Assembly (NCBI GenBank): GCA_963722555.1
Contig: CAVRNQ010000001.1
Coordinates: 868,001-932,000 of the forward strand
Direction of reading: 5' to 3'
Length of the DNA stretch: 64,000 bases
Source: Bog-366 sp963722555
Lineage (GTDB): Bacteria; Acidobacteriota; Terriglobia; UBA7540
Positions 1 to 7,171 of the stretch are shown in pieces (position 1 is the stretch's first letter; every line of letters begins with the position of its first letter). The notes below the pieces were generated by a model. That model searched no databases. It had not been told where the DNA came from and was given only the letters and a program-made list of their open reading frames with translations. The position numbers were made by a program, and so were the translations under genes.

Positions 1-193
1 TGCGGTTCTTCTCCGAGAGCGCCACCATGCTTTCAAACGTGACGCGATGGGCGCCCGAGTAGAAATCCTCCTTGCCGAGGATTTCGAGGGCGGAGTTGAG
101 AGAGTCGTTGTCGAGCAGAATCGAGCCCAACAGGGCGCGTTCCGCTTCCAGGTTGTGGGGAACTGTTCGGTCGCTGGCAGTTGCGGTCGGCAT
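1..193 (-). CDS. dnaB: Replicative DNA helicase DnaB, N-terminal part (cut by window edge)
   Basis: Only the first 64 codons are in the window. The reverse strand reads from an ATG at 193 through PHNLEAERALLGSILLDND, the hallmark start of the DnaB N-terminal helical domain that supports hexamer formation and primase contact. The ATPase part lies outside. DnaB unwinds DNA at the replication fork. Its position downstream of rpsF-rpsR-rplI on the same strand is the classical rpsF-rpsR-rplI-dnaB order, which supports the call. About 380 bases separate it from rplI, so it may have its own promoter. Confidence 0.93.
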   Translation of the reverse strand, partial: MPTATASDRTVPHNLEAERALLGSILLDNDSLNSALEILGKEDFYSGAHRVTFESMVALSEKNR

Positions 194-573
194 GAACCTA
201 TCCCTAATTCTATATCAAGTCGCGGTCCTATTCACGTGGAGCGTCGACCTTCAGGCCCCCAGGATTACTTTTCCCTGAACCTGCTGACCTGGGCCGCCAC
301 CGCGGCGGTTACAGACAGCGCGTCTCCGCATGCTCGGCATGTTGCTACTTACGATTCCACGTTTGATTGCGAAGTGTGGCGCATCCAGCGCAGCATGTAC
401 AGCCGAAGCTTGCTCTCCCTTGCGGAATTCCTGTGAAAAAGGTCGGAAAGCTGTGGAGAAGTCAGCCCTGCCTGTGGATATTCTTTGCCTCGTCGAAGGG
501 AGGCGCGACGGGAGGTTGGCTAAGGAGCACATTCCGCTCCGCGTGCTGGGGAGGCAGAGCGGAACAGGCGCCG
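194..573. other. Gap between dnaB and rplI, no gene recognised
   Basis: Short ORFs on both strands here have no recognisable domains and no convincing start. The stretch contains a TGTGGATAT word near 473-481 that loosely resembles a DnaA box, but one imperfect box is not evidence of an origin. I see no tRNA, terminator with T-run or repeat family member in it. Confidence 0.4.
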
Positions 574-1155
574 CTATTCGGTTTCCGCCTCGGCTTCAGC
601 GGCCGGGGCCTCGGCTGGCTCGGCGGGAGTTTCGCTGGCGGGCGGGGGCGGTGCTTGGGCTGCGGCCTTGGCCTTCGCTTCCGCGGCAGCCTGGATCTTG
701 GCCTTGGATTCCTCGTCGGGCTCGACAAGCACCTTGACGCTTGCCGTCACTTCGCGATGGAGTTTGATCGGGACATTGTACTCGCCCAGCACCTTGAGGG
801 GCGTGGCGAGATGAATCTTGCGTTTGTCAATGTGGTAGCCCTGGGCCACGAGCTTTTCCGCGACGTCCAGCGAGGTGACGGACCCGAAGAGGTTGCCCTT
901 TTCACCCGCCTTGCGGATCAGCGTGACGCTTACGCCTTCGAGCAGGGTGGCCAGATCGGCGGCGTCGCCTTTCTCCTTCGCTTCCAGTTTCAGGAAGCGG
1001 ACGCGCTGCTGCTCCACCCACTTGCGGTTCTGCGGCGTGGCCGCGACCGCCAGCTTCTTGGGCAGCAGGTAGTTGCGCCCGTAGCCGTCGGCCACCTTTA
1101 CCATCTGGCCGCGCGTTCCAAGTTTATCAATATTCTCAAGAAGGATAACTTCCAT
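574..1155 (-). CDS. rplI: 50S ribosomal protein bL9
   Basis: bL9 binds 23S rRNA near the L1 stalk and protrudes from the large subunit. The N-terminal domain is clear (MEVILLENIDKLG, then GYGRNYLLPKK at residues 24-34), followed by the long linker helix (about 41-75) and the C-terminal domain to about residue 148. At 193 aa it is longer than the usual roughly 150 aa. The surplus is a low-complexity Ala/Pro/Glu tail from about residue 149, probably disordered. It follows rpsR by about 100 bases in the rpsF-rpsR-rplI-dnaB series. Confidence 0.97.
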   Translation of the reverse strand: MEVILLENIDKLGTRGQMVKVADGYGRNYLLPKKLAVAATPQNRKWVEQQRVRFLKLEAKEKGDAADLATLLEGVSVTLIRKAGEKGNLFGSVTSLDVAEKLVAQGYHIDKRKIHLATPLKVLGEYNVPIKLHREVTASVKVLVEPDEESKAKIQAAAEAKAKAAAQAPPPPASETPAEPAEAPAAEAEAETE

Positions 1156-1253
1156 ACAGAAACTCCCTGAATCGAACGGGCACGCCGGCCAGCTCAGGAG
1201 GTTGGGCCCCGAGGTTCCGGAAGCCTCGTCCGGCGGCGGCGCGCCGCTGGTGT

Positions 1254-1544
1254 TTAGAGTACCGCCGCGAAGGGCAGCAGTGCGATATTACGGGCGCGCT
1301 TGATGGCTTCGCTCAGCGCGCGCTGGTGCGTTGAGCAGGTGCCGGTCAGGCGGCGCGGCAGGATCTTGCCGCGTTCGGCCACGAACCCGCTGACCAGCCG
1401 CACGTCCTTGTAGTCGATGATATCGATCTTCTCTTGACAGAACTTGCAGACCTTACGCCGGCGAAAGTATTGCTTCCTGCCGCCGGGTCCTTCCCGCCGG
1501 GGTGGGCGTTCGCCGGGAGGCGCATTTTCTCTGGGAACAGCCAT
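1254..1544 (-). CDS. rpsR: 30S ribosomal protein bS18
   Basis: bS18 pairs with bS6 on the 30S platform. The 96-aa product has an Arg/Pro/Gly-rich N-terminal extension, then the conserved core (YFRRRKVCKFC, then IDYKDVRLVSGFVAERGKI, then RRLTGTCSTHQRALSEAIK). A CxxC pair and a further Cys are present, as in zinc-type S18 proteins. It starts 14 bases after the rpsF stop, consistent with co-transcription. Confidence 0.97.
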   Translation of the reverse strand: MAVPRENAPPGERPPRREGPGGRKQYFRRRKVCKFCQEKIDIIDYKDVRLVSGFVAERGKILPRRLTGTCSTHQRALSEAIKRARNIALLPFAAVL

Positions 1545-1558
1545 CGTCTTTTACTCCT

Positions 1559-1966
1559 TTATGCCTGCGCAGCGGGCGCGGGGGCGGGGGGCGCGGCGGG
1601 CGCCGAAGCGGGTTTGCTCCGGCGGCGCTTGGCCTCCTGCTTGGCCCGCATCGTCTTGAATTTCTCCGCGCGCTTCAAAATCTCGTCCGTGCACACGGTG
1701 AGATACTTGATGACCGTGTCCGTCACTTTGAGACGGCGTTCAAATTCCTTGACCGTGTCTCCGGTGCCTTGCACGTAAAAGAGCACGTAGAAGCCCTCGC
1801 GCTGCCTTTCGACGCGGTACGCCAGCCGGCGGCGGCCCATCTTCTCGACCTTGTCCACTTTGCCGCCTGCGGAAGCGACCACGCTCTCCATTTGCGTGAT
1901 GAGCTTTTGGACGTCTTCGTCGGCCACATCGGGCCGCACAATGAAAATCATCTCGTAATTACGCAT
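1559..1966 (-). CDS. rpsF: 30S ribosomal protein bS6
   Basis: The ferredoxin-like bS6 fold is recognisable from MRNYEMIFIVRPD, GRRRLAYRV (44-52) and GFYVLFYV (58-65). At 135 aa it carries a Lys/Arg- then Ala/Pro-rich tail after about residue 107. In other bacteria S6 tails may be glutamylated, but here the tail is Ala/Pro, not Glu. The gene begins 6 bases after the pth stop codon and heads the rpsF-rpsR-rplI group. Confidence 0.97.
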   Translation of the reverse strand: MRNYEMIFIVRPDVADEDVQKLITQMESVVASAGGKVDKVEKMGRRRLAYRVERQREGFYVLFYVQGTGDTVKEFERRLKVTDTVIKYLTVCTDEILKRAEKFKTMRAKQEAKRRRSKPASAPAAPPAPAPAAQA

Positions 1967-1972
1967 GGGACC

Positions 1973-2554
1973 TCACGACTCGGGGGTCGGAACCCTCCGG
2001 TTAAAGCGGTTCATCGCCTTCTGCACGCCTTCCGATAGAATCACGCGGACGGCCTCGCTGGCCTGGTTGAGCACTTCCTCGACAGACGCCATCTCCGCGG
2101 GGCGGAACGGTGAGAGGAGGTAAGAAACATAATCCTCCACTTGCCGGTCCGGCCGCACGCCCAGGCGCAGCCGCGTGAAATCATCCGCCTCCAGCGCGCC
2201 GAGGATGGACTTCAAGCCGTTGTGCCCGCCGGCGCTGCCCCGCGGGCGGATGCGCAACATTCCCAACGGCAGTTCGATCTCATCCACCAGCACCAGCAGG
2301 TCGCGCGGCGCGAGCTCGTAGTTGCGGAGCAGCCGCTCGACCGCCAATCCGCTCAGGTTCATATAAGTTTGCGGCTTGGCGAGCACCACCCGCACACCCG
2401 CCAGCTCGGTCGAGACCGTCAGCGCCTGCGCCTCGCGGCGCGTTACCTTCACGCCGGACCCCTCGGCCAGGCGGTCGATCGCCATGAACCCCAGGTTGTG
2501 GGGCGTCGATTCGTACTCACAGCCGGGGTTCCCCAAACCAACGAGCAGCTTCAC
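1973..2554 (-). CDS. pth: Peptidyl-tRNA hydrolase
   Basis: Pth releases peptides from peptidyl-tRNAs that drop off the ribosome. The 193-aa protein has the family length. Visible motifs are GLGNPG (6-11), catalytic His19 in TPHNLGF, Asn66 in TYMNLSG, Asp91 in LVLVDEIELP and GGHNGLKSI (109-117). The usual TRHN is TPHN and the usual DD(L/I)DLP is DEIELP, conservative deviations. It lies between rplY and rpsF, the common prs-rplY-pth order. Confidence 0.97.
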   Translation of the reverse strand: MKLLVGLGNPGCEYESTPHNLGFMAIDRLAEGSGVKVTRREAQALTVSTELAGVRVVLAKPQTYMNLSGLAVERLLRNYELAPRDLLVLVDEIELPLGMLRIRPRGSAGGHNGLKSILGALEADDFTRLRLGVRPDRQVEDYVSYLLSPFRPAEMASVEEVLNQASEAVRVILSEGVQKAMNRFNRRVPTPES

Positions 2555-2640
2555 TCGAAATCCGAATACAGAAACTCCCCAGGAAAATTCTGAAACCCGC
2601 CAACGGCGTGGATTTCCTCCCTTCGAGTTTCCGCCAGGGG

Positions 2641-3360
2641 TTACTCCTTCTCTTTGCCTTTCTCTTTCTCCTTGCCTTTCTCTTTCTTCTCGGCGCCAGC
2701 TTCTTCCTCGGCGCCTTCCTCTTCCGCCTTGCCCTTGCGGATGACCTCGGGTTCGGCGGGAACAGCCTCGGCGACTTCCGCGGGTTTTTCCTCTTCCGCC
2801 TTCAAAATCACCACGTGCGCCACCACGCGGTTCGCCTCCGTAAGGACCTTCACCTTGGGCCCCACGGGCAGGTCCGCCACGCGCAGGTTTTGGCCGATGG
2901 TGAGTGGCGACACGTCCACGGTAATGGCTTCCGGGATGTCATCCGGGAGGCATTCCACCTCAATTTCGCGCAAGATGAATTCGAAGATTCCGCCCTGCAA
3001 TTTCACGCCCTGGGGTTCGCCGGTGACGTGGATGGGGACTTGAAGCTTCAGCATGGCGTCGAGCGCGATGCGCACCAGGTCCACGTGCAACAGGCCGCCG
3101 TGGACGGGTTCGGACTGCCAATCGCGAACCATGGCGCGCGCCGGCGCCTTGCCGTGAACTTCCAGCGTAAAGATGGTGTTGTGGCCGGACTCCGAGTGCA
3201 GAATCCGGCGGATCCCGTCCGGGTCCACGGTGACCGGGATGACCGGGCCGCCCCCGCCATAGACGACGCCGGGAATGCGCCCGGCGCGCCGCATGCGCCG
3301 CGCGGCGTTCTTGCCGAACTCCTCGCGCGGCTGCGCTTCAACGGTGAATGCTTGACTCAT
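2641..3360 (-). CDS. rplY: 50S ribosomal protein bL25, CTC/TL5 type
   Basis: bL25 binds 5S rRNA. This is the long CTC (general stress) form: an N-terminal L25 domain (about 1-95, with RRAGRIPGVVYGGG), a TL5-type beta domain (about 96-190), and a Lys/Glu-rich repeated tail from about residue 200 to 239 that looks unstructured. It follows prs closely (47 bases) and precedes pth, matching the conserved prs-rplY-pth neighbourhood. Confidence 0.96.
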   Translation of the reverse strand: MSQAFTVEAQPREEFGKNAARRMRRAGRIPGVVYGGGGPVIPVTVDPDGIRRILHSESGHNTIFTLEVHGKAPARAMVRDWQSEPVHGGLLHVDLVRIALDAMLKLQVPIHVTGEPQGVKLQGGIFEFILREIEVECLPDDIPEAITVDVSPLTIGQNLRVADLPVGPKVKVLTEANRVVAHVVILKAEEEKPAEVAEAVPAEPEVIRKGKAEEEGAEEEAGAEKKEKGKEKEKGKEKE

Positions 3361-3407
3361 AGCGTCCTACTCCTGGGAGTGCGGGCCGTGCCCGCGTCCT
3401 TCCTTCC

Positions 3408-4361
3408 TCAGATGAAGAGTTTGCTGACGGAAGTCTCTTCATGAATGGAACGAATGGCGTCGGCAAGCAACTTGGCTACACTCAGAACTTTGATCCTGCC
3501 GCACTGCTCCGCCTCCGGCGTGAGGGGAATGGAATTCGTCGCCACCACTTGCTCCAGGGGGGCAGCGCAGATCTTCTTGATGGCGCCATCGGCGAAAACC
3601 CCGTGCGTGCAGCAGGCATAGACCTTGTCCGCGCCCTTTTCCTTCAAGGCCTGGGCGCCCTTTACCAGCGTCCCGGCGGTACCGATCAAGTCATCGACAA
3701 TCAAGCACGTCTTGCCTTCGACCTCGCCGATGACGTTGAGCATCTCGACCACGTCAACGTCTTCGCGGCGCTTGTCGATGATCGCCAGCGGAATGTTCAT
3801 TTTCTTCGCGAAGCCCCGGGCACGTTCTACGCCGCCCGTGTCGGGAGAAACCACCACCAGGTTTTTCAGTTTCAGCCGGCGGAAATAGGCCACCGTGACC
3901 GGCGTGGCGTAAAGGTGATCCACCGGAATATCGAAGAATCCCTGAATCTGCCCGGCGTGCAGTTCGAGCGCCAGCACGCGGTCGGCGCCCGCGGAGGTGA
4001 GCAGGTCCGCCACCAGCTTGGAGGAAATGGGCACGCGCGGGCGGTCCTTGCGGTCTTGGCGGGCGTAGGCGTAATACGGCATCACGGCGGTGATGCGGGA
4101 GGCGGAAGCCCGGCTCAGGGCATCGAGCATCACCAGCAGCTCCATCAGATTGTCATTCACCGGGCGGCAAGTAGGCTGAATGACGAAGACATCGGTGCCG
4201 CGCACGTTCTCGAGGACTTGCAGCCGAACCTCACCATCCGCAAAGCGTCCCACCTGGGCCTGGCCCAGCGGGACCCCCAGTTCTGCGCAGATTTCCCGGG
4301 CCAACGCCGGGTGAGCGTTTCCCGTGAAGACCTTCAGCGTGTTCCGGACCTTCTCGGTCAT
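3408..4361 (-). CDS. prs: Ribose-phosphate pyrophosphokinase
   Basis: Makes PRPP from ribose-5-phosphate and ATP for nucleotide, His, Trp and NAD synthesis. I use the ATG at 4361 (MTEKVRNTLKVFTG). The longer frame runs back through the tRNA-Gln gene and cannot be genuine. Motifs: FADGEV (40-45), ATP flexible loop YAYARQDRKDRPR (97-109), VVSPDTGGVERA (170-181) and the PRPP loop DDLIGTAGT (223-231). In the loop a Gly stands where the family usually has Asp (DDMIDTGGT in E. coli). Product 317 aa, normal length. It sits downstream of ispE and tRNA-Gln and upstream of rplY. Confidence 0.97.
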   Translation of the reverse strand: MTEKVRNTLKVFTGNAHPALAREICAELGVPLGQAQVGRFADGEVRLQVLENVRGTDVFVIQPTCRPVNDNLMELLVMLDALSRASASRITAVMPYYAYARQDRKDRPRVPISSKLVADLLTSAGADRVLALELHAGQIQGFFDIPVDHLYATPVTVAYFRRLKLKNLVVVSPDTGGVERARGFAKKMNIPLAIIDKRREDVDVVEMLNVIGEVEGKTCLIVDDLIGTAGTLVKGAQALKEKGADKVYACCTHGVFADGAIKKICAAPLEQVVATNSIPLTPEAEQCGRIKVLSVAKLLADAIRSIHEETSVSKLFI

Positions 4362-4404
4362 TATCGCATCCTCAGACGCGTGCTTAACGGCTCGGATAAA
4401 GGCC

Positions 4405-4478
4405 TGGCTGGGAGGCCTGGACTCGAACCAGGGTTCCATGCTCCAAAGGCATGTGTCCTACCACTGGACGACCTCCCA
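4405..4478 (-). tRNA. tRNA-Gln (anticodon TTG)
   Basis: The minus strand folds as a complete cloverleaf: acceptor TGGGAGG paired with CCTCCCA, discriminator G and encoded CCA end, D arm, anticodon stem CATGC/GCATG around the loop CTTTGGA (anticodon TTG, reading CAA), and a T arm containing GGTTCGAGTCC. It lies between ispE and prs, 43 bases upstream of the prs start, and could be co-transcribed. Confidence 0.97.
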
Positions 4479-4483
4479 AGAAC

Positions 4484-4640
4484 AGTGACAAGTGAAGAGT
4501 GACGAGCAAGCTGGTTTCATGGGAGTCGCCACTGGCAATCAGCCAGCGTGTTAAACGAGCGATGACAATTGGATAATGCCGCGAGAGAGCTTGATTTTGC
4601 TTCTCGCTCGTCACTTGTCACTCTTCACTCGTCACTCTTC
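4484..4640. repeat. Inverted clusters of GTCACTCTTCACTC-type words flanking the ispE-tRNA spacer
   Basis: 4484-4506 reads as tandem variants of GTGA(C/A)(A/G)AGTGA. The complementary words (GTCACTTGTCACTCTTCACTC) recur at about 4607-4640 and run into the ispE stop codon. The two clusters could pair into a long hairpin between ispE and tRNA-Gln. No T-run follows, so it is not a simple terminator. Confidence 0.5.
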
Positions 4641-5534
4641 ATACAGCTTCCGGTGGTAGCCGGAGCGCGCCAGAGTGCGCGTCCGGAAAAGGTGCCACCC
4701 TTTGGGGATGAGTTGCGAGGCGCGAGCCAATTGACGAGGCGAGGAAAAGAGGGCGTACACAGCAGATCCGCTGCCCGTCAAGGAGGCAACTTCGGCCCCG
4801 GCCCGGATAAACCGGCGCTTCAAGCGCGCCAGCTCAGGCCACCTCGCGAAAACGACCTGTTCGAAGTCGTTCTCGACCGGTCCCCAACTCATAGGGGGAA
4901 TTTGTGGCCACGCACCGAAACATTTACTGTAAGCGGATTGGGGCCGGTCTGTCAACCGTAAACCGGCTTCGCGATAGGCTTCCGCCGTGGAAACAGAGAA
5001 GCCCGGGAAAACCACCAGGCAGGCGCGCGAGGGGAGATCGCTCAGTGGGTAAACCTCCGCGCCACGGCCACAGCCCAGCACGCGGCCTCCCAGAAGAAAC
5101 AAGGGGACGTCGGAGCCGAGCGCGGCGGCCAGCGTGTGCCGGGCAGAAAAGTCCAGCCGGTCGCCCGTCAGGCGCTCGAGACCCAGAAGCGTGGCTGCCG
5201 CATCGGTGCTGGCTCCGCCCAATCCGCCGCCCAGTGGAATTACCTTCTCGAGTTGCACCCGGATGCCGCCGCGCCAAGCGCGCGCCTGCCGCCACAGCTT
5301 GCAGGCGCGGTGAACCAAGTTACCCTCACCTGCGGGAACGGCAGGGTTGTCGCAGGCGACGGAAATTTCATTCCCCGCCGGCGTCAGGCTGATTTCCAGG
5401 TGGTCGTGCAGAGTGATCGTCTGGTATATCGTGCGGATTTCGTGGTAGCCGTCCGGCCGCTTGCCGATAATCTTCAGGCCGGTGTTGATCTTGGCAAAAG
5501 CGCGGAGGCGAATGGTTTTTTTCAAGGTAAACAT
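4632..5534 (-). CDS. ispE: 4-diphosphocytidyl-2-C-methyl-D-erythritol kinase
   Basis: Phosphorylates CDP-methylerythritol in the non-mevalonate isoprenoid pathway. A GHMP kinase: catalytic Lys15 in AFAKINTGL, ATP loop PLGGGLGGASTDAA (100-113) with Asp111, and the C-terminal LTGSGSAVYALF motif. At 300 aa it has normal length. The ispE-prs-rplY-pth arrangement is conserved in many bacteria. Its last codons overlap a cluster of short repeats. Confidence 0.96.
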   Translation of the reverse strand: MFTLKKTIRLRAFAKINTGLKIIGKRPDGYHEIRTIYQTITLHDHLEISLTPAGNEISVACDNPAVPAGEGNLVHRACKLWRQARAWRGGIRVQLEKVIPLGGGLGGASTDAAATLLGLERLTGDRLDFSARHTLAAALGSDVPLFLLGGRVLGCGRGAEVYPLSDLPSRACLVVFPGFSVSTAEAYREAGLRLTDRPQSAYSKCFGAWPQIPPMSWGPVENDFEQVVFARWPELARLKRRFIRAGAEVASLTGSGSAVYALFSSPRQLARASQLIPKGWHLFRTRTLARSGYHRKLYEE

Positions 5535-5603
5535 GTACCCGGACGATTGTTTGCGACCTCGCCGGAGTCATCTTCAGATGGCCCCGCCAGCGCGGAGCGG
5601 CTA

Positions 5604-5760
5604 CAGGCTGCGAAGAAACTCGTGGGCGTTGTCATTCTGAGCGAAGCGAAGAATCTCTGCATTTGTAGAATCAGGCAAATGCGGAGATCCTTCCTTCGTT
5701 TCACTCAGGACCGCCTGCGGCTCCTCAGGATGACAGCCTTGGCGGTTTTTCCGCAACCTG
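5604..5760. repeat. MITE-like element, copy 1 (CAGGCTGC ends)
   Basis: 157 bases bounded by CAGGCTGCGAAGAAACTC and the reverse complement of GTTTTTCCGCAACCTG. The interior is an imperfect hairpin built on GTCATTCTGAGCGAAGCGAA and TCCTCAGGATGACAGC. A closely related copy lies at 6143-6276 and degenerate ones near 24590 and 58804. No coding capacity. Confidence 0.65.
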
Positions 5761-5841
5761 CACACGCAGAAGAATCTTACCTCAAAAAAGCGCGCCGTGG
5801 CGAAGCGCCCGCTGGTCCCGCGGAGAAATCCGGCGCGCCTG

Positions 5842-5910
5842 TTTCTGCGCGGACTTATTATGTTCCAGGGGGCCGTTCAATTCGTCGAGCTGCTTCTGGA
5901 GTTGGCTGGC
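5842..5910 (-). pseudogene. Detached copy of the 3' end of the downstream TPR gene
   Basis: The minus strand encodes ASQLQKQLDELNGPLEHNKS followed by AQK, nearly the same as the last residues of the TPR protein ending at 7172 (ASQLQKQLDELKGRLGHDKS, then AQK). No TPR-coding sequence precedes it, and the frame continues into unrelated sequence after the point where the parent gene stops. This is a duplicated gene fragment, probably left by local recombination. It lies between two MITE-like repeats. Confidence 0.75.
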
Positions 5911-6142
5911 TGGCCGTGGCCGAGTTGGAGTTTCCATTTCCGGCAGGATACGTCGATCCTGGAAATGGACCGCTGGGATGAGCCCACGGCCAAAACCCGT
6001 CCCTTCGGGAAATCGCAGACCCCATAAACCAGGGGTCTGCGCCAGCCGGCCCTTTCGAATCCAAAGGCAGAGTGGCAATTGTTAAAGTGCGCGTGGCGCA
6101 TGCATGGTGCCTTGTGCCGTGCGTGCGGGGCATTGGGCTACA

Positions 6143-6276
6143 CAGGCTGCAGAAAAACTCGTAGGCCCTGTCATTCTGAGCGAAGCGAAGAATCTCTGCA
6201 TTTGCTTGAAGATTCAAATACAGGGGTCCTTCGCTTCGCTCAGGATGACAGCATCGGAGCGTTTTTCCGTAGCCTG
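6143..6276. repeat. MITE-like element, copy 2 (CAGGCTGC ends)
   Basis: 134 bases with near-perfect terminal inverted repeats: CAGGCTGCAGAAAAACTC at the left and, read inward from the right, CAGGCTACGGAAAAACGCTC. The interior CTGTCATTCTGAGCGAAGCG pairs with CGCTTCGCTCAGGATGACAG. Same family as 5604-5760. Confidence 0.7.
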
Positions 6277-6357
6277 TTCAGCCCTCGCCCCTCGCTGGAA
6301 AGCGTGTCCGACGAATGAGGGAGGGGGCCCCGACCGCCGGGGGTGAGGGGGGGCCTT

Positions 6358-6404
6358 GGGTCGCGTACATCCCGACAAAAGCCGTCGGGACGTATGCGCC
6401 ACCC
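6358..6404. repeat. 47-base GGGTGGCGCATACGTCCC hairpin
   Basis: The stem pairs GGGTCGCGTACATCCCGAC with GTCGGGACGTATGCGCCACCC. The reverse complement is nearly identical to the hairpins at about 34857-34904 and 35129-35175, so this is a dispersed palindromic repeat. Confidence 0.65.
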
Positions 6405-6622
6405 AAGATTTGGTTCTACACCCGGCCAAAATGCCCGATAGTTTATGTTGCAGATTCACCTTGCACCCTGGAATGGTGAGTTTCTGCCGGATGTCAGAAT
6501 TTAGAATCTACCGGTAGGCACAAAGTAACGTCCCCCCATTGACAATACCCTGGGGCTGGAGGCTACAATGTGGAGGTATGAACGCCGCCCCTCGTACCAG
6601 TTCCCCACTCAAGCAATTACGC

Positions 6623-6717
6623 GGGTGGCGCATACGTGCCGCTTTCTGGCATGTATGGGGTCACAGCAATCTCCAAGGGGCGCATACATTCCGAAATGCG
6701 GAACGTATGCGCCACCC
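6623..6717. repeat. Inverted repeat with 15-base arms
   Basis: GGGTGGCGCATACGT at 6623-6637 is exactly complementary to ACGTATGCGCCACCC at 6703-6717, enclosing a 65-base interior that itself contains related GCATGTAT/GCGCATACATT words. It belongs to the same sequence family as 6358-6404, in an expanded form. Confidence 0.6.
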
Positions 6718-6736
6718 ATGGTTATGTCAAGAATTC

Positions 6737-7030
6737 ATGACAAAAATCAAGAAAGCAAAACTCACCAAAAAAGATGTTAAAAATGAAGGTTGCTCCCAAT
6801 ATGTTGTTGAAAACAAAGGGAAAAAATATACAAATTCTCATTAGGCCATTATATTCATGAAAACAAAATGCTTACATGAAATGCCATTATGTTTATGAAA
6901 ATGCAATAGATAGCGTGATTTTCGTACATTGAAATCAGGAAAAACGCCTCGGAACCACGCCACGCCATTATCTTATAGCAAATAAACCAACTTACACGTC
7001 GCAAGCCATTATGTTGATGAAAAAAAGGGC
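6737..7030 (+). repeat. AT-rich dispersed-repeat remnant (KDVKNE repeat and GCCATTAT motifs)
   Basis: From 6739 the plus strand can encode MTKIKKAKLTKKDVKNEG and then VVENKGKKY. The same coding-like core (HKDVKNED then YVYENKG) appears on the minus strand at about 32190-32260. After it come repeated words of the type GCCATTAT(A/G)TTNATGAAAA near 6845, 6884 and 7003. The block is much more AT-rich than its surroundings. I take it as remnants of a dispersed element rather than a gene. No ribosome-binding site is evident. Confidence 0.5.
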
Positions 7031-7171
7031 AGGTGGCGCTGACCCCCGTTGTCGGGGTCCGCGGTTCTTCTGTGGGAATAGCCGCCCCGATGCATCGGGG
7101 CGTTACGCCGGCCGTGAGTTTGTGGTAATGGGGAAAGGCCCGCGTTCAATCAGAGTACGATTGACCGTAGG

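Noticed and set aside
420..490. Replication origin near dnaB
   Set aside because: Only one weak DnaA-box-like word, and no cluster, AT-rich unwinding region, dnaA or dnaN.
3441..4502. 353-codon plus-strand ORF opposite prs
   Set aside because: It is the antisense shadow of prs in a GC-rich genome. The prs product has all family motifs and the antisense one has none.
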